A program made the position numbers and the translations under genes. Shown one piece after another: positions 11,188 through 22,741 of a stretch of DNA of 64,000 bases. Origin of the DNA: Dermacentor variabilis. Its lineage: Eukaryota; Arthropoda; Arachnida; Ixodida; Ixodidae. The notes under the pieces were generated by a model. That model had not been told where the DNA came from. It saw nothing but the letters and a program-made list of their open reading frames with translations, and did no database searches. The stretch lies in NCBI RefSeq assembly GCF_050947875.1, contig NC_134573.1, positions 35,341,115-35,405,114 of the forward strand. Reading direction: 5' to 3'. Numbering within the stretch: position 1 is the first letter of the stretch; each line of letters begins with the position of its first letter.

Positions 11188-11943
11188 TGCTAGGGTTGGC
11201 GTCTGGCACCACGTGCAGAAAGGAATTTCAACCGACCATCTCACGCTGCCTCGTCGAAATGAGGCGTGACTTCGCCTGCTATTATTGGCGTCCCGCACCT
11301 CGTGCACAAAGAACTTTCTCTCACCCGACCTTCTTCCACCAGGCCTCGTCGAAATGAAGCCTGGCTTCCTAATTCGCCATGACGATTTCGAGTGTCTGCC
11401 GGAAGCCCCGCAGTGTACAGGCCTCTTTTGTGTGTGCGTGTGTGTGTGCGTGTGTGCGAGTTTAGAGAGACCCTTTCTTCGAATTGGACCTAGAGCAGAA
11501 CTTCCACGAACCCGCAACGCACAGAAGAGACGGATAGGCATCTACGTTTCCAGGAGGCGGGACGACCTCTTCCTTGCAGCAGGCTCGGTGGAACCAAAAG
11601 CTTGATATGACCAGAGGAGCAGGGGCCCTCTTTCTGTACCGGTCACATGACGTCGACGGAACCAAAATCCCTCCCATGATTGTAGAGAGACTATTTAAGG
11701 GGCTCAGAAAGGTACCTTTGATCCCTTCATGCTCTTCTCATTTCCTTTCACCAACTTTTAATAAACCGTGCAAGTTTCGCACTAGAAATCGTCTCGCCCT
11801 TGCTTGGTCGCCATGGTCTACCGGATGCCTGCAGCCCGCCGACAAAGCCACGCTCTCCAATAAGTAACGTTGGTGGAGCTTCAATAGGCAGGCGTGGCTA
11901 CAACTCGGGAGCAGTACGATACGCTACCCTGGAGTACGCAACA
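11188..11943 (+). repeat. 5' LTR of the Ty3/gypsy element
   Basis: It starts TGCTAGGGTTGGCGTCTGG and ends GGAGTACGCAACA, collinear with the 3' LTR (TGTTAGGG... at 17178 to ...GCAACA at 20847). It includes an internal diverged duplication (TGCCTCGTCGAAATGA... and GGCCTCGTCGAAATGA...), a (GT)n tract near 11430-11457, a TATA-like TATTTAAGG and an AATAAA. Confidence 0.9.
11691..11765 (+). promoter_or_regulatory. LTR core promoter and polyadenylation signal
   Basis: CTATTTAAGG (11691-11700) is TATA-like and AATAAA (11760-11765) follows about 60 bp downstream, the usual U3-R spacing. The same pair occurs in the 3' LTR (CTACTTAAGG and AATAAA at about 20594-20670), so both are conserved features of the LTR. 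Confidence 0.6.
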
Positions 11944-12189
11944 AACTGACTGGCAGTGATTGGGATACGGAACCCTGGAGACCACAACTTGGACGACAAC
12001 TACAATATCGTAGCTTCTTCGTCCTGGCGGCAACGTTGGAAAGGAAGGTGTCTAGATTCATGACTGTATATGGTGAGTGCACGGCTTTTCTTCACTAAAA
12101 TATGACTTGGCGTTACATATATTTTCAAAAGTACGGTGCAGTGATTTTTTTTCAACCGTTGACGGAAGTTCTGAGTACGTCAAGGTTGT

Positions 12190-13361
12190 TATAGAGTGAA
12201 GAGTTAGCCGCGCTAAGGGCAGCCATAAACTTGAAGGCACTAAAGAAGCCGGAAATGTTGAGCTTGGCCACAGAGTTGGGCCTCCAAATTGCCGAATCAA
12301 AGAGAAAGCCGGAGATTATTGAGGTCATCGAAGCGACCAGGGCAGACGACGATGAACTGACGGAATGCTTAGAGAGCATTGATGAGAAAGAGGAATAGCG
12401 TAAGTGCCTAGGGAAAACGGAAAATGAAGAGCGTAAGCGCCTAGAGGAAAAGGGAGAGCGTGTTGCCCGCGACGCACTCAAAATGAAGCGCCTAGAGCTT
12501 GAGCTCTTGAAAGCTCAAAATTCTGAAAGACTTAGCCCAGAGGCACGTGAAAGCGAGCGCAGAATGATAGGCTTGATGGCACCCTACGCAGTAGGAGGGG
12601 ACTTAGCCCTTATTCTGGTACAGTTTAAGCGCACGTGTGAGGATGCAAAATTTGCGAGAAACACGTGGCCGCAACGCTTGCTTACGTTACTTCCACGTGA
12701 GGTAGCTGATATCGTCACCCGCATGGGGAAAGAAGAAGCACAGGACTTCGATGAAGTCAAAGCGAATCTGCTTAAAAAGTATGGATTATCAGTGGAAGCG
12801 TTCAGGCGAAAATTCAGGGAAGTCGACAAGACCAAAAGCGAGTCATACTCAGATTTTGCATACACCTTGGAGGTAAACGTGGAGGAATGGCTCAGAGAAG
12901 AGGGTGCACTCGGCTACGCCGAAAAGACAATGCAGTGCGTAGCTTCAGAACAGTTCTACCACCGGCTGCCAGTAAACATCAAATATTGGGTTCAGGATAG
13001 GCCAGGCCTAGACATTAACACGAGAGTGGCCGATCTCGCTGAGGAGTAAGTAACTCGCCGTGCGGACGAAGGCAACGAAACTCCTAAGAAGGAAATGAAT
13101 AAATACAGACCCGACAAGCCAAAGCGATGGTCAAAGTCGAGCCGGTATAAATCAAAGGAAAGGTCAGATTCAGTGAAAAGTAGTGACGAGAACAGCAAGG
13201 GAAGGGAGGAGTCACCCGAACAGAGGGCAGAAAGTCAAAAGAAAAAAGCTTTAAAGGCCAAGAAACCAATAGTTTGCTACAACTGCCAGCAAATGGGGCA
13301 TATCTCCGTGGGATGCAAAAATCCTAAACTAGTGTTGATGTCACTAACTTGTAACGGGTAA
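12190..13361 (+). pseudogene. Ty3/gypsy gag (capsid plus CCHC knuckle), three in-frame stops
   Basis: The frame from about 12190 encodes a charged N-terminal helix region (LKALKKPEML...LATELGLQIAES), then a capsid-like domain (12483-13049) with LILVQFKRTCEDA, FREVDKTKSESYSDFAYTLE and QFYHRLPVNIKYWV. A Lys/Ser-rich linker follows, then one zinc knuckle, CYNCQQMGHISVGC (about 13275-13317). In-frame stops occur at 12396-12398 (TAG), 13047-13049 (TAA) and 13359-13361 (TAA). No frameshift is needed to read across them. Gag packages the element RNA. The stop after the knuckle is followed immediately, in the same frame, by protease. Confidence 0.85.
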
Positions 13362-13672
13362 AATCTGAAATTGCTAGAACCATGCATTCCAGACCTCGTG
13401 GTGAACGGCAAACCGTGTAGGGTGCTTCGCGACTCGGCAGCCACAGTGGACGTAGTGCATCCGTCGTACGTAGAGGAAGGCCAGTTCACAGGAGAATGTG
13501 CTTGGATAAGGCAAGCCGTGGAAACCTCCAGTGTTTGTCTCCCTGTGGCCAAGATTCGTATCGAAGGACCTTTTGGAGTACTGGACACTGAAGCTGCCGT
13601 CTCGGCACATCTCCCGCCTCAATATCCATATTTGTTTTCTAACAAATCTGAGGATTTGCTGCGACGCTGATG
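13362..13672 (+). pseudogene. Ty3/gypsy aspartic protease
   Basis: In the gag frame, just past the 13361 stop, lies VNGKPCRVLRDSAATVDVVHPSYV. DSA (about 13430-13438) stands where retropepsins have DS/TG, with the following hydrophobic flap-side strand and a C-terminal LDTEAAVS. The frame ends at 13670-13672 (TGA). A linker reopens at 13695 and leads to integrase. The fold is recognisable, but a functional active site is uncertain because of the stops on either side. Confidence 0.75.
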
Positions 13673-13694
13673 AATCGGGTTTAGTGAAGGGATA

Positions 13695-15180
13695 GTGCAA
13701 GCCTTAACTCGTTGCAAGGCAAGGAAGCTCGCGGCCAAGGCAGTGTATGAGTGTCCAGTGGTGGAGGAAACAGGTTTGACGGAGGATTCGTCAACTAGTA
13801 CCGAACAGGACAGCCCTATAGGGGATAATGCGGAAAATACACCAGCTAATGAAGAGGTCAGGAAAGCAGCAGAGCCTGAAATGTCCCGCGAGGCAGAATG
13901 CAGACAAAGGTTATTGAATGTAAGCCATGCCACATTGATTGGTGAGCAGGAAAAAGATTCCACCCTGCGTAACCTAAGGCCAGACGCTAAAGCAGGTGTG
14001 GCCAAACAGAACGTAAAGTTCCTCAAGAGGGCAGGCGTCCTCTATAGAAAGTACACCAGTCGAAAGGGAGTGTTTTTCGACCAACTCGTGGCGCCGCATC
14101 CCCATCGTGAGCAGCTTCTGCACCTGGTTCCCGGGGGCTTTTGGACAGGGCATCTGGGCATCCGCAAAACAAAGGACCGCTTATTGCAGGAATTTTACTG
14201 GCACGGCTGCTTTCGAGAAGTAGAAGCATTTGTAAGAAGCTGCGACACATGTCAACGCATAGGCAAGCCCGGAGATAAGGCTAAAGCGCCAATGAGACTT
14301 GTTCCCATTATCACGGAGCCTTTTCGCAGGCTCGTAATAGACAGTGGGACCACTTCCTGCAAATCAGTCTGGCTATCGACATATTCTTACTGCACTATGC
14401 CCCGTAACGAAATTTCCCGAGGCAGTGCGTCTCTAAGAACTAAGCTCGGTGGAGATCGTCAACGCGCTTTTATCTATCTGCGCACGTAGGGTTTCCCGCA
14501 GAAATCCAGTCAGATCAAGGATCCGTCTTTGCGAACGCACTGACCTCGACCTTTCTGGAAAGGTGCGGTATTAAAATTATTCATCGTTCAGTTTACCACC
14601 CGCAGTCAAACGCGGCAGAGAAAGTCCACTCAGTCATGAAACGGCTTTTGCGAGCCCTTTGTTATGAACACAAAGCCGATTGGGGCAGTTGCTTGCCTGC
14701 AGCAATGTTCGCGCTTCGAACTGCACCGCACGAATCAACAGGTTTTTCGTCTTCAGAGCTCGTTTACGGACGCTGTCTTCGCTCCCCTCTTCGCATTGTT
14801 CGCGCAGCCTGGGAAGGCCGGGCAGACGATCCTTCGGTTATGGCATACGTGCTAGAGCTGTTGGACCGTCTGCACGCTTCTCAGGAATTAGCAGGGCAGG
14901 AAATGCGCAAGGCACAAAGCAATGCTAAGCATTACTTTGCCAGGACGGCTCGCACGCGACGCTTTCAAGTGGGGAAAATGGTAATGATCCTGAAACCCTC
15001 GTTGAAAAAGAAACCGGAGGTTCAATGCGAAGGATTGACTGACATAATTCAGAAATTATCTGTAACAAATTACGTAATAACGGTACCGGGGAAACGGAGG
15101 ACACCACAAGTGTACCATAGCAATCTACTTAAAGCCTACCGGCAGAGGGAAGTCATTGTGAACATGTCCCTTAGCCAACC
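13695..15180 (+). pseudogene. Ty3/gypsy integrase, located upstream of RT
   Basis: An acidic linker is followed by the H2C2 zinc finger at about 14100-14260 (HREQLLHL...GHLG...CDTCQR). The core then shows the first catalytic Asp in RRLVID (near 14340). Frameshifts lie between about 14345 and 14485, with a stop at 14487-14489. The second Asp is in QSDQG (near 14513) and the Glu in SNAAEKVHSV (near 14616). The GPY/F-type C-terminal module spans about 15000-15130, ending QVYHSNLLKAYRQRE. From 14636 the frame is open and runs straight into the RT N-terminus. The enzyme would insert element DNA; this copy is broken. Confidence 0.88.
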
Positions 15181-15269
15181 TGAGGAAATGCCTGTCGACT
15201 TTCCAGAGTTGACAGCAGTGACAGAGGCAAAAGACATTCACGAGACCATTGACAAGTTAGTAGAACACC

Positions 15270-16771
15270 CGGATTTGAATCCCAATCAAAGGGCCGAACT
15301 AAGGGAAGTCGTGTTTGAATTTAAAGACATATTTTCACACACACCGGGCTGGACCACTGCGATCGTCCATGATATCGAGTGAGCCTCGTTGGACCCAGTC
15401 CGTTCGAAAGCTTATCGCGTTTCGCCTCGTCAACGTGAAGTCATGACCGCGGAAATAAACAAGATGTTAGAGCTAGGTGTAATCGAGCCAGGAGATAGTG
15501 ATTATACCTCGCCTCTTACCTTGGTTGAGGTCGCAGGAAAGGAGCCGCGACCATGTATCGGCTACCGCAGGCTGAATTTAATCATGAAGGACCTGACTTA
15601 TCCAATACCGCATATCGAGGAAAGGCTTGAGAAAGTGAGCAGTGCTAATTTCATCTCTACGCTCGATTTAGTCGAAGGGTACTGGCAAGTTCCGTTGACC
15701 GAGAGGGCAAGCAGGCTTGCGGCGTTTATTTGCCTGATGGGAGCCTTTCGTCCGATAGTCCTGAGCTTCGAATTGAAGAATGGGCCGTATTGATTCTCTA
15801 GCCTTATGGACCAGGCGCTACAAGGAATGGAGGACTTTGCACTTCCGTATCTAGATGACATAGCAATCTTTTCTTCATCATGGGCCGACCATATGCAACA
15901 CCTGCGAACCGTGCTGTGTCGTCTACGAGAGGCCAACTTAAATGTGAAGTTTCCCAAATGCCAATTAGGGCGCGCGGAGGTAGCTTATCTAGGTCATGTA
16001 ATAGGGCAAAGTCATCGTTGGCCTTCCGAGGTTAAACTGACCGCAATAGACAACTTCTCGCAACCACGCTCCAAGCGGGACATCAGATTATTCCTTGGCT
16101 TGGCGGGTTATTACCAAAGATATATCCCGCGGTATTCCGAGATTGCGAGTTCTTTGAGGGAGGCTCTCAGAAATACAGAACCACAAACGGTAAAGTGGGA
16201 TGACGCAAAAGAAAAGGCTTTTAGTCTGCTGAAGAACGCACTAACGAGCGAGCCAGTGTTGAACGCGCCCGACTACTCTAAGCCATTCATTCTTCAGGGT
16301 GATGCCAGCGACAGGGGTATGGGGGTGGTGCTCTGTCAAAAGAGAGATGACGAGAACGAACACCCTGTTGTGTACGGCAGTAGAAAGCTTTCTGTTCGTG
16401 AGGCAGCATGCAGTGAATCAGAAAAGGAATGCGCCTGCGTAGTATGGGCGGTGCAGAAGTTAGCTTGCTATATCGCCGGTTCAAGGTTCACTATAGAGAC
16501 TGACCAGTGTCCCCTGACATGGCTGCAGTCCATGTTTACGAAAAACGGTCGTCTTTTGCGCTGGAGCTTGGATCTTCAACAGTACAGCTTCGATATTCGC
16601 TACAAGAAGGATAAGCTTAACGGCAAGGCCGACGGTTTGAGTCGTTGCCCCCAGAGTAACGAAAACCTCATGTTCACCCGTGTTTCCGTGGCATTTGTAC
16701 GTTTGTTCATACGTTTTGCGAAGTGTAGCCGATTGTTAGCTGATTTTAATAACCACGTCTTAACGCTTTGA
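15270..16771 (+). pseudogene. Ty3/gypsy reverse transcriptase-RNase H, downstream of integrase
   Basis: The RT entry segment (LREVVFEFKDIFSHTPG) begins near 15300 in the integrase frame. There is a TGA at 15380-15382, then PVRSKAYRVSPRQ, GYRRLN, STLDLVEGYWQV and a second TGA at 15791-15793. Then come the catalytic YLDD (15848-15859) and an intact connection/RNase H region with GDASDRGMG, SEKEC and TIETDQCPL (16300-16510), ending at 16771. Frames on both sides of each stop agree, so only two nonsense changes separate this region from an open frame. No integrase follows RNase H, which is the diagnostic point. Confidence 0.9.
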
Positions 16772-17177
16772 AGAAATGGCTGTTTTTAGTGTTCAGAGGG
16801 GAGGGACGCGCGTAAGGAATGGGAAAGGTTTAGCGGGTTTTCTTTTTTTTTTTGAAAGCCTGGTGTGACTTGGGAGGAGGGTGGCCTTGTGCTCGCTGCT
16901 TTGTGTTTGTGGGTCTGGCACTGTCCTGGCGTGGTTGTTTGCCCACGCAGGAGACAAAAAAGTTGCGAGACCTGCTTATAAGACCGATTTCACTGGACCG
17001 GACGAGGGAGAAGAGTCACTAGAGCACTACGAGGACTGATGATCACTCCCAGGACTCTAGCAGCTATGAACTAAGGGTTCGTCACTTCTCAGGGAATTCT
17101 GCTACTGAAACGCCGATCCCTCGCACAGCAGCTGCTGACCCCTACACGTCGGCATCTTCCTCCCCCACCGGAGATGC
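16772..17177 (+). other. Non-coding tail between RNase H and 3' LTR
   Basis: About 400 bp with a poly-T run (16845-16855) and no open frame of note. No envelope-like gene is visible. The last bases before the LTR are pyrimidine-rich rather than a normal polypurine tract. Confidence 0.6.
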
Positions 17178-20100
17178 TGTTAGGGTTGGCGTCTGGCATC
17201 ACGTGTTGAAAGGAATTTGAACCGACTACCTCACCCTGCCTCGTCGAAATGAAGCGTGACTTGGCCTGCTATTGTTGGCGTCCCGCACCTCGTGCACAAA
17301 GAACTTTCTATCACCCGACCTGCTTCCACCAGGCCTCGTCGAAATGAAGCGTGACTTCCTAATTCGCCATGACCATTTCGAGTGTCTGCCGTAGCCCCGC
17401 AGCGTACAGGCTTCTTTTGTGTGTGTGTGTGCGAGTTTAGAGAGACCCTTTCCTGGAATTGGACCTAGAGGAGAACTTCCACAAACCCGCAACGCGCAGA
17501 AGAAACGCATAAGCGTCTACAATTCCAGGAGGCGGGACGACCTCTTCCTTGCAGCAGGCTCGGTGGAACCAAAGCTAGATATGACCAGAGGAGAAGGGGC
17601 GCTCTTTCTGTGCCGGTCACGTGACGTCGACGGAAGCACGATCCCTCCCACCATTCATCAACATCACCATGAGCCTGGTTACGCCCACTGCAGGGCAAAG
17701 GCCTCTCACATACTTCTCCAACTATCCCGGTCAGGTGCTAATTGTGGCCATGTTGTCCCTGCAAACTTCTTAATTCTATCCGCCGACCTAACTTTCTGCC
17801 ACCCTCTGCTACGCTTCCCTTCCCTTGGAATCCATTCCGTAACTCTTAATGACCATCGGTTATCTTCCCTCCGCCTTACGTGTCCTGCCGATGCCCATTT
17901 CGTTTTATTGATTTCCACTAAGATATAATTAAATCGCGTTTGCTCCCTCACGCAATATGCTCTTTTCCTATTCCTTAACGTTAACGTCGTCCTTAATTTA
18001 AGTAGAACCCTTTTCGTAAGTCTCCTGGTTTCTGCCCCGTACGTGAGTACTGGTAAGACACAGCTGTTATAAACTTTTCTCTTGAGGGATAATGGCAACC
18101 TGCTCCTCATGATCTGAGAATGCCTGCCAAACGCACACCAGCACGTTCTTATTCTTATGAATATTACAGTCTCACGATCCGGATCCGCAGTCGCTATCTG
18201 TCCTGAGTAGATGTATTCCCTTACCACTTCCAGTGCCTCACTACCTATCGTAAACTGCGGTTCTCTTCCCAGACTGTTAAACATTCCTTTAGTTTTCTGC
18301 AGAATAATTTTCAGACCCACCCTTCGGCTTTGCATCTCCAGGTCAGTGAGCACGCATTGCAGTTGGTCCCCTGAGTTACATAGCAAGGATATATCGTCAG
18401 CGAATCGCAAGTTACTGAGGTTTTCTCTGTTAACTCTTATCCGCAATTCTTCCCAATCCAGGTCTCTGAACACCTCCTGTAAACACGCGTGAATAGCATT
18501 GGAGAGATCGTATCTCCCTGCCTTACGCCTTTCTTTATTGGGATTTTGTTGCTTTCTTTTATGGAGGACTACGGTGGCTGTGGAGCCGCTGTAGATATCT
18601 TTCAGTATTTTTACATACGGCTCGTCTACACCCTGATTCCGCAATGCCTCCATGACTGCATAGGTTTCGACTGAATCAAACGCTTTCTCGTAATCAATGA
18701 AAGCTATATATAAGGGTTGGTTATATTCCGCACATTTTTTTATCACCTGATTGATAGTGTGAATATGGTCTATTGTTGAGTAGCCTTTACGGAATCCTGC
18801 CTGGTCCTTAGGTTGAGAGAAGTCTAAGGTGTTCCTGATTCTATTTGCAATTACCTTAGTAAATACTTTGTAGGCAACGGACAGTAAGCTGATCGGTCTA
18901 TAATTTTTCAAGTTTTTGGCGTCCCCTTTCTCATGTATTAGTATTAAGTTAGCCTTTTTCCAAGATTCCGGTATGCTCGGAGTCATGAGGCATTGCGTAT
19001 ACAGGGTGGCCAGTTTCTCTAGAAGAACCTGCCCACCTTCCTTCAACAAATCTGCTGTTAGCTGATCCTCTCCAGCTACCTTCCCCCTTTGCATAGCTCC
19101 CAAGACTTTCTTTAGTTCTTCCGGCGTTACTTGTGAGATTTCGAATTCCTCTAGACTACTCTCTCTTCCATTAATGTCGTGGATGCCACTGGTAGTGTAT
19201 AAATCTCTATAGAACTCGTCAGCCACTTGAACTATCTCATCCATATTAGTAATGTTATTGCTGGCTTTGTCTCTTAACGCATACATCTGATTCTTGCCAA
19301 TTCCTAGTTTCTTCTTCACTGCTTTTAGGCTTCCTCCATTCCTGACGGCGTGTTCAATTCTATCCATATTATACTTCCTTATGTCAGCTGTCTTACGCTT
19401 GTTGATTAGCTTCGAAAGTTCCGCCAGTTCTACCCTAGCTGTAGGGTTAGAGGCTTTCATACATCGGCGTTTCTTGATCAGATCTTTCGTCTCCTGCGCT
19501 AGCTTACTGGTATCCTGTCTAACGGAGTTACCACCGACTTCTATTGCACACTCCTTAATGATACCCACCAGATTGTCATTCATTGCTTCAACACTAAGGT
19601 CCTCTTCCTGAGTTAAAGCCGAATACCTGTTCTGTAGCTTGATCTGGAAGTCCTCTAATTTCCCTCTTATCGCTAACTCATTTATCGGCTTCTTATGTAC
19701 CAGTTTGTTCCGTTCCTTCCTCAGGTCTGGGCTAATTCGGGTTCTTACCATCCTATGGTCACTACAGCGCACCTTGCTCACATCATGTATGATGCCAGGG
19801 TTTGCGCAGAGTGTGAAGTCTATTTCATTTCTAGTCTCACCGTCCGGGCTCCTCCACGTCCACTTTGGCTATCCCGCTTGCGGAAGGAGGTATTCATTAT
19901 CCACATAATATTCTGTTCCGCAAAATCTACTAATAGCTCTTCTCTGGTATACCTAGTGCCTATGCCATATTCCTCCACTGACTTGTCTCCAGCCTGCTTC
20001 ATGCCTACCTTGGCATTGAAGTCGCCCATGAGTATAGTGTATTTTGTTTTGACTTTACCCATCGCCGATTCCACGTCTCCATAGAAGCTTTCGACTTCCT

Positions 20101-20847
20101 GGTCATCATGACTGGATGTAGGGTCGTAGACCTGTACAACCTTCATTTTGTACCTCTTATTAAGTTTCACTAGAAGACCCGCCACCCTCTCGTTAATGTT
20201 ATAGAATTGCTGTATGTTACCAGCTATATTCTTATTAGTCAAGAATCCGACTGCTAGTTCTCGTCTCTCCGATAAGCCCCGGTAGCACAGGACGTGCCCG
20301 CTTTTTAGCACTGTATATGCTTCTTTCGGCCTCCTAACTTCACTGAGCCCTATTATATCCCATTTACTGCCCTCTAATTCTTCCAATAGCACTGCGGGAC
20401 TCGCCTCACTAGATAACATTCTAGCGTTGAACGTTACCAGGTTAATATTCCAATGGCGGCCTCTCCGGAGCCAGGGATTCTTAGCACCCTCTGCTGCGTC
20501 GCAGGTCTGACCGCCGCCGTGGTCAGCTGTTTCGCAGCTGCTGGCGACTGAGGGCCGGGGTTTGATTGTTGTGTTCATATAGGAGGTAGAGAGCCTACTT
20601 AAGGGGCTCCGAAACGTACTTTTGATCACTTCATGCTCTTCTCATTTTGTTTCCCCAACTTTTAATAAACCGTGCAAGTTTCGTACTAGAAATCGTTTCG
20701 CCCTTGCTTGGTCGCCATGGTCTACCGGATGCCTGCCGTCCGCCTACAACGCCACGCTACCCAATAAGTAACGTCGGTGGAGCTTAAATAGGCAGGGGTT
20801 GCTACAACTTGGGAGCAGTAGGATACTCTACTCTGGAGTACGCAACA
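17178..20847 (+). repeat. 3' LTR, split by LINE-A copy 2
   Basis: 17178 to about 17655 matches the first two thirds of the 5' LTR (to the CCCTCCCA...ATT text). About 20589-20847 matches the rest (TAGAGAG...TTAAGGGGCTC to GCAACA). The intervening DNA is a minus-strand LINE. (GT)n near 17419-17433 is shorter than in the 5' LTR. Confidence 0.88.
17656..20588 (-). mobile_element. LINE-A copy 2 (RTE-like) inserted in an LTR
   Basis: Endonuclease occupies 20629-19820 (VTFNARML, QVYDPTSS, GDFNAKVGMK) and RT 19781-17706 (NYRPISLLSV, FIDYEKAFDS, NLRFADDISLL). The catalytic FADD is intact. A single-base loss near 19866 shifts frame inside the endonuclease. Two compensating indels garble the GVRQGDTISP motif (about 18520-18580). 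It starts at the leader text (CATATAGGAGG, 20575-20588 on the plus strand), so it lacks the tRNA-like head seen in copies 1 and 4. Its tail (CATCAACATCACCAT) is the complement of a GAT-rich tail. No target duplication could be read with confidence. Confidence 0.92.
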
Positions 20848-21882
20848 ATAGTTAGATCGGTAGCGCTTCGCTCGCCGATGGATACCGCGCTCCGTGCTCG
20901 CATTGGGCGGATGACTAACGAATTGGGCTTCGGCCCTTATGGCGCAACGCCTCGAAGGTGTACAACTCGCGCGCCGGAAGACCCAGAGTCTGCAGGACCT
21001 CCATGACACTACGGTCACGACATGCATTGATACATGAAAGGTGACATCATCATCGCACGTTGCCTTTACTGAGCGAGAAGCGTACGTTCAAGCCTCGCAT
21101 CTATGTTGCTATTTTCCGTGTGCTTTCGTGTGGGTAATGGCGGCTGGTATATGTACTACGCCGCAATGACACACACATGTGCTGTTGTCTTGCAGAGCCT
21201 TAAGCGAGTTGTGTCCAAGCGGGTCGTTTGTGCTTCAACTGTCGTTTGCATCATAATAAGAAAGATAGCGTGGCCGGTACAGCTGCCTGGCTAATTAGCG
21301 CCAACCGTAGCAGCAGCGTTGCGATTGACAAATGAGCGGGACGACAACATGTAGTTACATTGCTAAAATGCTAACATCGCTTGCTTTCAAGAAATATCTT
21401 GTTGCGTGACTATGAACGCAGGTGTACCTGTGGGCTATGTGGGACGATTGAAAAAGGCTGTGCAGAACATATGGTGCCGAGATATTTCGAAGATACTGAA
21501 AAAGGGAACGACGACTGCATACCTCGACATGCACAGTTTTGAAGCCTTTGCTTGAACCCAGCAGTATTAGAAGCGATGTACTGGGAAGTGGCGGAAAATG
21601 GCACCAACATCACGGGAGAAATCCACAAGTAAGACCTGAAAAACATGCTGTTGATGTGGTTTTCGCATGCCTACTTTTTGCATACACAAAATACCACTTC
21701 GTGGCCTATCAGATGTTCACCCATGGATATAGAAGAAGCTTGGACGACACAACCGAGCGTTGCTGCCTGCTTGCGTTGTAGCGAGAATAAGGGAAGAGTT
21801 CATATCTATATCCTATGTCGGCTTCCAGTACCCTGCACTATGATTTCGGCTTGAACAATTATGGACATATGGGGCATACTTG
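20848..21882. other. No recognised feature
   Basis: About 1 kb between the gypsy 3' LTR and a hAT-like MITE. Only short shadow frames. I see no repeat or coding similarity I can name. Confidence 0.5.
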
Positions 21883-22741
21883 TAGGGGTGCAAGGATATC
21901 CTAAACTTTTGAATAACGAATCAAAAATTGTCCAATTTGATTGAATCCTCGAAATGAATACTCCCTATTCAATAATGCATAACTACTGTTCGATTAGGTC
22001 ATCAAATTGAACAGCACCACTTGAAAATCTAAACATTTTGCAAACACTGAATGTTGTCGACTGCATACAATCAAGCATGAAATTGAAGCAAAAATGTAAG
22101 TTTTGCCCCATCCACAGAGGATGCGACGCACTAGAGCACATTTCATTGCTCGTACTACCATACATTTGCTGCTAGACACGATCATTCGCAATCAAATGTT
22201 CTGAAGACACGGCATTCCGTACTTGCTATTGTTGGTAGCTTATAGAAGTCCAGCAACTTTGCTCCTCTCAACCGATTAATTCAGGATACTTTTAATTGCA
22301 ACAGACTGTATACAATAGCGTCGCCATCTGCTGCGACCATTTGAGCTTGACAGGGTTTCTTTTCACTGTGCAATTGCTGCACACAGTGCACATCTGGTTT
22401 GGATGCGAATGTATCACAAATAATAAGTTGACCCGCAAAGTTAGCTTTATCACCTTTGTACAATAATGCATGATCACATGCTCGGGAGGGCCCCGATTTT
22501 CGGCAAATTTCTAGTTGTTCCGAATAGTTCCTCTGCACTTTTAAGAAAGCATGGTTTATAATGTGCAGTGTACCGAGAGAATATTTTTATTTTTGTGGAT
22601 ACCGGCATATGAAAATTGTTGGCGAGAAGGTCGTACATTGTTTTCAAACTATTTTGAAAGATATTCTGCATTTGATTCACCTCTGGCACTATTCGATCCA
22701 TATTCGATTTGTCCCCAACAACTGCTATTCACACACCCCTA
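21883..22741. mobile_element. hAT-like non-autonomous element (TAGGGGTG ends)
   Basis: The left end TAGGGGTGCAAGGATA and right end TATTCACACACCCCTA are inverted copies with mismatches. TAGGGGTGYR-ATA termini are typical of hAT-type MITEs in arthropods. Flanking octamers CATACTTG and CTAATTTG agree at 5 of 8 positions, a possible worn 8-bp target duplication. The interior is A/T-rich with no transposase. Confidence 0.55.

Larger units (their letters stand above)
11188..20847 (+). mobile_element. Ty3/gypsy LTR retrotransposon with PR-IN-RT-RH pol order; 3' LTR split by a LINE
   Basis: The element has a 5' LTR (11188-11943), gag (about 12190-13361), protease (13362-13672), integrase (about 13700-15180), RT plus RNase H (about 15270-16771), a non-coding tail and a 3' LTR beginning at 17178 and ending at 20847 around an inserted LINE-A. 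Without the LINE it is about 6.7 kb. The integrase lies upstream of RT, the reverse of ordinary Ty3/gypsy and the arrangement described for Gmr1-like elements. It is inactive, with several in-frame stops and two or more frameshifts. The LTRs differ at many positions, so the insertion is not recent. No clear primer-binding site, polypurine tract or target duplication was found. Confidence 0.92.

Noticed and set aside
11944..11975. Primer-binding site after the 5' LTR
   Set aside because: TGGCAGTGATTGGG starts six bases after the LTR but I could not match it to a tRNA 3' end with confidence.
16772..17177. Envelope gene of an endogenous retrovirus-like element
   Set aside because: No open frame, signal peptide or membrane segment in this 400-bp interval.
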